NCBI GenBank assembly: GCA_028565635.1
Contig: JAOXYB010074166.1
Span: 1-23,629, forward strand
Source of the DNA: Phoronis ovalis
Lineage: Eukaryota; Phoronida; Phoronidae
Direction of reading: 5' to 3'
DNA length: 23,629 nucleotides
The stretch's first letter is position 1, and each line of letters starts with the position of its first letter. The position numbers were made by a program, and so were the translations under genes. The notes under the pieces were generated by a model. It was not told where the DNA came from. It did no database searches and saw only the letters and a program-made list of their open reading frames with translations. Positions 21,401 to 23,629 of this stretch are shown in pieces.

Positions 21401-23144
21401 AAGGCTTAGATATTGTTAGGAGGGACTGGAGTGACCTAGCTAAGGAGGCAGGAACGTAAGTACATTGAAATTAATGAAATATCCTATTAGATCATCTTTG
21501 GGATTATGTGTTGTGAACATAAATCATGCGGGGTATGTTAACCAATAAGCTTGTAGTCTGTCTCCAAATAAAAGTAATAAAAATAAGTAATTATTGTAGA
21601 GTAGTGTCAAAATAGTATGAGTTTTGATCAAAAAAAGAAGTTTTCCTTTAAAACGTAGGTTACCAAGGACTTGTATTGCAAGCAGTAATGCTTAGTGTAT
21701 ATGTTCAAATAAATGATGTTTACACTTGATTATATTTGACACAAACATGAATCTTAAATTTTTTAAAAGGTATATGACTATCAAATATTATTAATTTACG
21801 TTATGTTTTACATATTTGACACCACGTTCTTTGCTGATCAGAGCATTTTTTTAACACTCTTAAAATGTGTAATTTAATAATTTTGTTTTCTGTTTAGTTT
21901 TGTTGTGAATCAGATTCTCTCTGGGGAGGCAAGAGAAACCATTATGGATAATATTCATGACAAGTTAACGGAGGTCGGAGAAAAAGTTGTGCAAGGAGAG
22001 ATTGATGTACAAATGTATTATATCACAAAGGTATGCCAAGCCAGTCATTGATTTCAAACCTTTTATAGCAAAATTTTGTCTGTAGTTGGGCCATATTTTG
22101 AAGTTGGCAATGTGCATGTTTTTTGAAAAAAGATTTTTAGCGTTTAGTTTACTGACTATTAAAATTTCTTTCTTTTTCTCAGCAACTGACTAAGAATCCT
22201 GAAGATTACCCAGATAAAAAGAGCTTACCCCATGTTCAAGTAGCTCTTAGACAGAACAGTAAAGAGGGCAAGAAAATGAGAGCTGGTGACACTGTGTACT
22301 ACGTTATATGTGAGGTACATGAAATGTACTATTTGCAAACAGACACATACATTAAGAATATATTAATAAATTTTATTATTTAATTTTTTCAACTTTAAAA
22401 TTCTTCCAAAATTGGATATTCAAAAGCTTGGGTCTTCCCTCTAGTCACTAAATCGTTTTGACATTGTTTTATATTTAGTGATCAAAAAAAGAAATTAAGA
22501 ATAAACGAATGCTAAAATATGCTAATCTGTAAAAAAAATCTCCAATATTTTCAGAGTTTGGAAACCATGTTTTGTAACGTGGCCTAATCAATAGCTGAAC
22601 TATTTTTTGAAAAAGAAAATACTTGAACCTTCTAAAATGAGTAAGGCTAGACTTTATTAGACAGATTTTATTACAGTTGTATATAATGTTGCTATTTGTT
22701 TCAATTCTAGGATGGTTCTAACCAGGCAGCCAGTCAAAGAGCTTATCATCCTGATGAGTTGGCCAAAAATGAGAACTTGAAAATTGGTATGTTATGCCTG
22801 TGTATTTTTTTACGTCATTTAATGTCAAGTTCTATCAAATGTTGTTGGTCGAAAAACAGCAATGCTTTTTGTAGTATTTAATTTAATATTTATGCAAAGT
22901 TCAACACTAAAATATATATTAATCAAAAACAACTATTCTTTAACTTTTGATGCATGTTTTTAGGTACATTGTTTACTTTTTACAGGAAGAAAGTAGCTCT
23001 TTTTAGCAAAGTTTTTTGTGGTAAAAAGTTGATTTTCTTTTTCAGACACAAAATATTACCTATCTCAACAAGTTCATCCAGTGGTATCACGTCTCTGCGA
23101 CCCTATTGATGGAACAGATGCTGCTCGACTAGCTGAGTGCTTAG
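9402..23144 (+). CDS. POLA1: DNA polymerase alpha catalytic subunit (3' partial)
   Basis: Family B replicative polymerase that extends primase-made RNA primers at origins and on Okazaki fragments in the nucleus, in complex with POLA2, PRIM1 and PRIM2. Twenty-nine exons join without a frame break into 1248 codons plus 1 nt. Visible in order: conserved N-terminal acidic motif [19 protein letters not shown]4/AND-1-binding-like motif near residues 155-166; FWLDAYED near 360-367; degenerate exonuclease domain; MGGRSERNE near 793-801; motif [11 protein letters not shown] at 872-881 with catalytic D872; motif [10 protein letters not shown] at 959-967; motif C YGDTDS at 1009-1014 with D1011 and D1013; KKKKY at 1060-1064. 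The start ATG 9402 gives MAPVDD, like human MAPVHGDD. The C-terminal zinc domain lies beyond the window, because the last exon ends at a GTGAGT donor. Pol delta, epsilon and zeta are excluded by the N-terminus and the alpha-type [17 protein letters not shown] motifs. The promoter has an E2F site. Confidence 0.97.
9783..9898 (+). CDS. POLA1: POLA1 exon 2
   Basis: Acceptor tatcatgcag, donor gtaagc. Encodes basic [28 protein letters not shown], matching the conserved N-terminal basic helix of POLA1; a possible nuclear localisation segment. Confidence 0.9.
10277..10370 (+). CDS. POLA1: POLA1 exon 3
   Basis: Acceptor gttttaatag, donor gtatgc. Encodes [20 protein letters not shown] and WIVDD, the conserved acidic N-terminal motif. 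Confidence 0.92.
10498..10900 (+). repeat. Local direct repeats in POLA1 intron 3
   Basis: taacgatgtaatagtg occurs exactly at 10498-10513 and 10859-10874. tcacatgcaaaccaa occurs exactly at 10811-10825 and 10886-10900. Together with the family 2 fragment they suggest nested or internally duplicated repeat insertions across this 661-bp intron. Confidence 0.6.
10506..10578 (+). repeat. Dispersed repeat family 2, copy 1
   Basis: In POLA1 intron 3. taatagtgagtcttaca, gatgtaaccctacatgcc and tacaattaaaaatccgtctg align with 23179-23265 with small gaps. Confidence 0.55.
11032..11109 (+). CDS. POLA1: POLA1 exon 4
   Basis: Acceptor ttgttgtag, donor gtaata. Encodes [18 protein letters not shown], nearly identical to vertebrate POLA1. 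Confidence 0.92.
11278..11399 (+). CDS. POLA1: POLA1 exon 5
   Basis: Acceptor tgattctag, donor gtcaga. Encodes a basic stretch ([12 protein letters not shown]) and [17 protein letters not shown], matching the NIKSMF motif of POLA1. Confidence 0.9.
11400..12591 (+). other. POLA1: POLA1 introns around exon 6
   Basis: Introns 11400-11737 and 11869-12591 flank the CIP-box-like exon. They are AT-rich with no recognised element. Confidence 0.6.
11738..11868 (+). CDS. POLA1: POLA1 exon 6 (CIP-box-like)
   Basis: Acceptor tttatag, donor gtatgt. Encodes [17 protein letters not shown], aligned with human LLGDILQDL, a CTF4/AND-1-interacting-peptide type motif. The acceptor is followed by AAG, so an alternative acceptor 3 nt downstream is formally possible. 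Confidence 0.88.
12592..12836 (+). CDS. POLA1: POLA1 exon 7
   Basis: Acceptor attctttgtag, donor gttggt. Encodes a low-complexity Pro/Thr/Lys-rich disordered segment with a conserved NPF, then an acidic run ([11 protein letters not shown]). This is the variable linker of the N-terminal domain. Confidence 0.85.
13181..13186 (+). other. POLA1: NAGNAG tandem splice acceptor
   Basis: cagcag at the exon 8 acceptor. Use of the first AG gives G|CA GAT GAC (Ala-Asp-Asp); use of the second gives G|AT GAC (Asp-Asp). Both keep the frame and differ by one Ala. Confidence 0.6.
13184..13307 (+). CDS. POLA1: POLA1 exon 8
   Basis: Acceptor attcag followed by a second cag, a NAGNAG pair; donor gtaagt after 13307. 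Encodes acidic [19 protein letters not shown] and the lysine-rich [13 protein letters not shown]. Confidence 0.85.
13644..13935 (+). CDS. POLA1: POLA1 exon 9
   Basis: Acceptor ctctttcaatag, donor gtaaat. At 292 nt it is the largest exon. Encodes [39 protein letters not shown] and [12 protein letters not shown], the start of the conserved polymerase core. Confidence 0.94.
13977..13988 (+). repeat. Poly-G tract (12 G)
   Basis: Twelve G in a row in POLA1 intron 9, shortly after exon 9. It is a mononucleotide run prone to length error; the rest of the intron (13936-14487) is unremarkable. Confidence 0.9.
14488..14676 (+). CDS. POLA1: POLA1 exon 10
   Basis: Acceptor gatttccag, donor gtaagt. Encodes [14 protein letters not shown] and DYLELRYN, matching human ISMKDVYEEF and EYLEVKYS. 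Confidence 0.92.
14769..14938. mobile_element. Short inverted-repeat element (MITE candidate)
   Basis: ttaaaactaggc at 14779-14790 is the exact reverse complement of gcctagttttaa at 14913-14924. The outer aaggcc and ggccacctt also pair roughly, and inner gtggca and tgccac pair further. Total about 170 bp with no coding content, filling most of POLA1 intron 10. Target duplications were not confirmed. Confidence 0.5.
14978..15048 (+). CDS. POLA1: POLA1 exon 11
   Basis: Acceptor atttttag, donor gtaagt. Encodes [19 protein letters not shown], matching human LKGETFSHVFGTN. Confidence 0.92.
15310..15374 (+). CDS. POLA1: POLA1 exon 12
   Basis: Acceptor atttttaag, donor gtatgt. Encodes [20 protein letters not shown], matching human LELFLMNRKIKGPCWLEVK. 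Confidence 0.92.
15757..15914 (+). CDS. POLA1: POLA1 exon 13
   Basis: Acceptor ctaatttcag, donor gtcagt. Encodes SWCKLEAVV and [20 protein letters not shown], the start of the exonuclease-like domain. No active DxE pair is seen. Confidence 0.92.
16041..16187 (+). CDS. POLA1: POLA1 exon 14
   Basis: Acceptor ctgtttcag, donor gtaagt. Encodes [20 protein letters not shown], matching human [21 protein letters not shown]. Confidence 0.92.
16547..16642 (+). CDS. POLA1: POLA1 exon 15
   Basis: Acceptor gcatttccag, donor gtaagt. Encodes [17 protein letters not shown] and IDPDVII, the exonuclease-like fold before the Exo II position. Confidence 0.92.
16944..17060 (+). CDS. POLA1: POLA1 exon 16 (Exo II region)
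   Basis: Acceptor ttcttccag, donor gtaagc. Encodes [16 protein letters not shown] and [14 protein letters not shown]. The Exo II position carries FD (D662), where human POLA1 has FE. Confidence 0.93.
17287..17441 (+). CDS. POLA1: POLA1 exon 17
   Basis: Acceptor atctttcag, donor gtaagc. Encodes [20 protein letters not shown], matching human GRMICDVEISAKELIRCKS. The vertebrate insertion before GRM is shorter here. Confidence 0.93.
18111..18240 (+). CDS. POLA1: POLA1 exon 18
   Basis: Acceptor tttgtgcag, donor gtgagt. Encodes [13 protein letters not shown] and [20 protein letters not shown]. The Exo III YxxxD pattern is absent, consistent with a non-proofreading polymerase. Confidence 0.94.
18543..18659 (+). 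CDS. POLA1: POLA1 exon 19
   Basis: Acceptor tttttccag, donor gtgagc. Encodes [20 protein letters not shown] and [12 protein letters not shown], the start of the polymerase domain. Confidence 0.94.
19002..19104 (+). CDS. POLA1: POLA1 exon 20
   Basis: Acceptor gttgtttcag, donor gtaaca. Encodes an acidic/basic linker and [18 protein letters not shown], whose YAGGLVLDP is the strand before motif A. Confidence 0.94.
19430..19545 (+). CDS. POLA1: POLA1 exon 21 (motif A)
   Basis: Acceptor ggtttacag, donor gtaatt. Encodes [20 protein letters not shown]872 is the first catalytic aspartate of the palm. Confidence 0.96.
19775..19924 (+). CDS. POLA1: POLA1 exon 22
   Basis: Acceptor tttatag, donor gtaggt. 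Encodes [20 protein letters not shown] and RRQVKQLMK, the fingers domain leading to motif B. Confidence 0.94.
20276..20398 (+). CDS. POLA1: POLA1 exon 23 (motif B)
   Basis: Acceptor ctatttcag, donor gtaagt. Encodes [20 protein letters not shown] and [16 protein letters not shown]. The Pro of the usual YAKPLA is Arg here. Confidence 0.95.
20817..20942 (+). CDS. POLA1: POLA1 exon 24 (motif C)
   Basis: Acceptor tttctgcag, donor gtatat. Encodes [21 protein letters not shown]1011 and D1013 of YGDTDS bind the catalytic metals. Confidence 0.96.
21250..21455 (+). CDS. POLA1: POLA1 exon 25
   Basis: Acceptor tgtttgcag, donor gtaagt. Encodes [31 protein letters not shown] and [17 protein letters not shown], which are end-of-palm elements contacting the primer-template. 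Confidence 0.96.
21898..22030 (+). CDS. POLA1: POLA1 exon 26 (thumb)
   Basis: Acceptor ttctgtttag, donor gtatgc. Encodes [20 protein letters not shown] and QMYYITK, part of the thumb. Confidence 0.93.
22183..22314 (+). CDS. POLA1: POLA1 exon 27
   Basis: Acceptor ctttttctcag, donor gtacat. Encodes [20 protein letters not shown] and [12 protein letters not shown], conserved thumb elements. Confidence 0.94.
22711..22786 (+). CDS. POLA1: POLA1 exon 28
   Basis: Acceptor tcaattctag, donor gtatgt. Encodes [17 protein letters not shown], matching human DGSNLTASQRAYAPEQL. Confidence 0.93.
23046..23144 (+). CDS. POLA1: POLA1 exon 29 (last in window)
   Basis: Acceptor ctttttcag, donor gtgagt. Encodes [20 protein letters not shown]; the coding frame stops one base into a codon. 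The C-terminal zinc-binding exons lie beyond the right edge. Confidence 0.93.
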
Positions 23145-23178
23145 GTGAGTGTCTGACATGAGTACAGATTACCTTTAA

Positions 23179-23265
23179 TAATAGGGAGCTCTTACATAAC
23201 GTGTATGTGTATTAGTGTATGACGTAACCTACATACCTTACAATTAGAAATCCATCTGTTAGTCC
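23179..23265 (+). repeat. Dispersed repeat family 2, copy 2
   Basis: taatagggagctcttaca, gacgtaacctacat and tacaattagaaatccatctg align with 10506-10578. It lies 35 bp after POLA1 exon 29, in the intron that runs off the window. Confidence 0.55.
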
Positions 23266-23428
23266 GTGGATCAGACCGGGGCACCGACATCTTGCCAGTA
23301 AATCCAAAACCAGTTTCCACAAATTTTGTAGTTTATCTCAAACTTTTCCCAAAGTTGTGCCCATAACATAACCATTTCAATCGAAAACTGGTCTGATCAA
23401 TAATCATATTTTGGTGTTGGCAGCCATT

Positions 23429-23629
23429 TTTATGCCCATCCACATAGTGGTGGATGGGCATATTGTCGTAGTGTAGGCGTCGTCGTTGTTGTCGTCGTCG
23501 TATGTAACACTTTCTTTGTCTCGCGATAACAGCTTCAGTTTTTACCTGATCGGTTTCATATTCGGCACAGGGTAAATACAGGTCAAAGCGCAGGTCTGAT
23601 ATAATTTTGACCTCGATTACTTACAAGAT
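23429..23629 (+). repeat. Dispersed repeat family 1, copy 2 (runs off window)
   Basis: Starts with a perfect hairpin, then GTC/GTT triplets, then the same series of blocks as 2732-2880 (gtaacactttctttg, cagcttcagttttta, cacagggta, ataattttgacct). It continues past the right edge. Confidence 0.65.
23432..23461. repeat. Perfect 12-bp inverted repeat (hairpin)
   Basis: atgcccatccac, a 6-nt loop atagtg, then gtggatgggcat. It sits at the start of the family 1 copy and could be a terminal or internal structure of that element. Confidence 0.8.

Larger units (their letters stand above)
18241..22710 (+). other. POLA1: Longer POLA1 introns, 3' part
   Basis: Introns over 300 bp are 18241-18542, 18660-19001, 19105-19429, 19925-20275, 20399-20816, 20943-21249, 21456-21897 and 22315-22710. 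All are AT-rich with no structure I could identify. Confidence 0.6.

Noticed and set aside
23432-23461. Helitron 3' end
   Set aside because: A hairpin is present, but no CTRR end follows at the usual distance.
1-23629. CRISPR array, tRNA or rRNA gene
   Set aside because: No regular spacer-repeat array, cloverleaf or rRNA-like sequence was seen; the window is an animal nuclear locus.

Overview
This is a eukaryotic, AT-rich genomic window. Its genes are split into many short exons with GT-AG introns, all on the + strand. Intron and repeat style (short inverted-repeat elements, GTC/GTT-rich dispersed repeats, long TG microsatellite) and animal-like protein sequences suggest an invertebrate, most plausibly a lophotrochozoan such as a bivalve mollusc. 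The organism call is inference; the animal origin is well supported.

Region 1 (1-7425) holds two head-to-tail copies of an isoaspartyl peptidase/L-asparaginase (ASRGL1-type, Ntn-hydrolase fold). Copy A (exons at 401-3380 or 3434) lacks its first exon, which lies upstream of the window. Copy B (3798-7425, six coding exons, 329 aa) is complete. Shared exons have the same splice phases and nearly the same lengths, so the pair arose by duplication of a whole gene or domain. Both keep the catalytic Thr (HDTVG) and the other active-site Thr, Arg, Asp and Gly residues. The last exon of copy A can splice in frame, phase 0 to phase 0, into the first exon of copy B across a 393-bp TG-rich segment. No canonical poly(A) signal was seen between the copies, so they may form one two-domain protein.

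Region 2 (7426-9401) is intergenic. It contains a 331-bp hAT-like MITE candidate, two CTCF-like motifs and a compact promoter with a perfect E2F site 18 bp before the next start codon.

Region 3 (9402-23144, continuing past the right edge) is the gene for the catalytic subunit of DNA polymerase alpha (POLA1). Twenty-nine coding exons join in frame into 1248 codons plus one base. They cover the acidic N-terminal domain, the inactivated exonuclease domain, the palm with motifs A, B and C, and the thumb. The C-terminal zinc-binding/primase-B-subunit domain lies beyond the window. The introns carry a second MITE candidate (14769-14938), fragments of two dispersed repeat families, and one NAGNAG acceptor.

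The asparaginase copies and POLA1 have no known functional link. POLA1 acts in replication initiation, and its promoter fits S-phase control. The main points for follow-up are the possible fused double asparaginase and the paired repeats.
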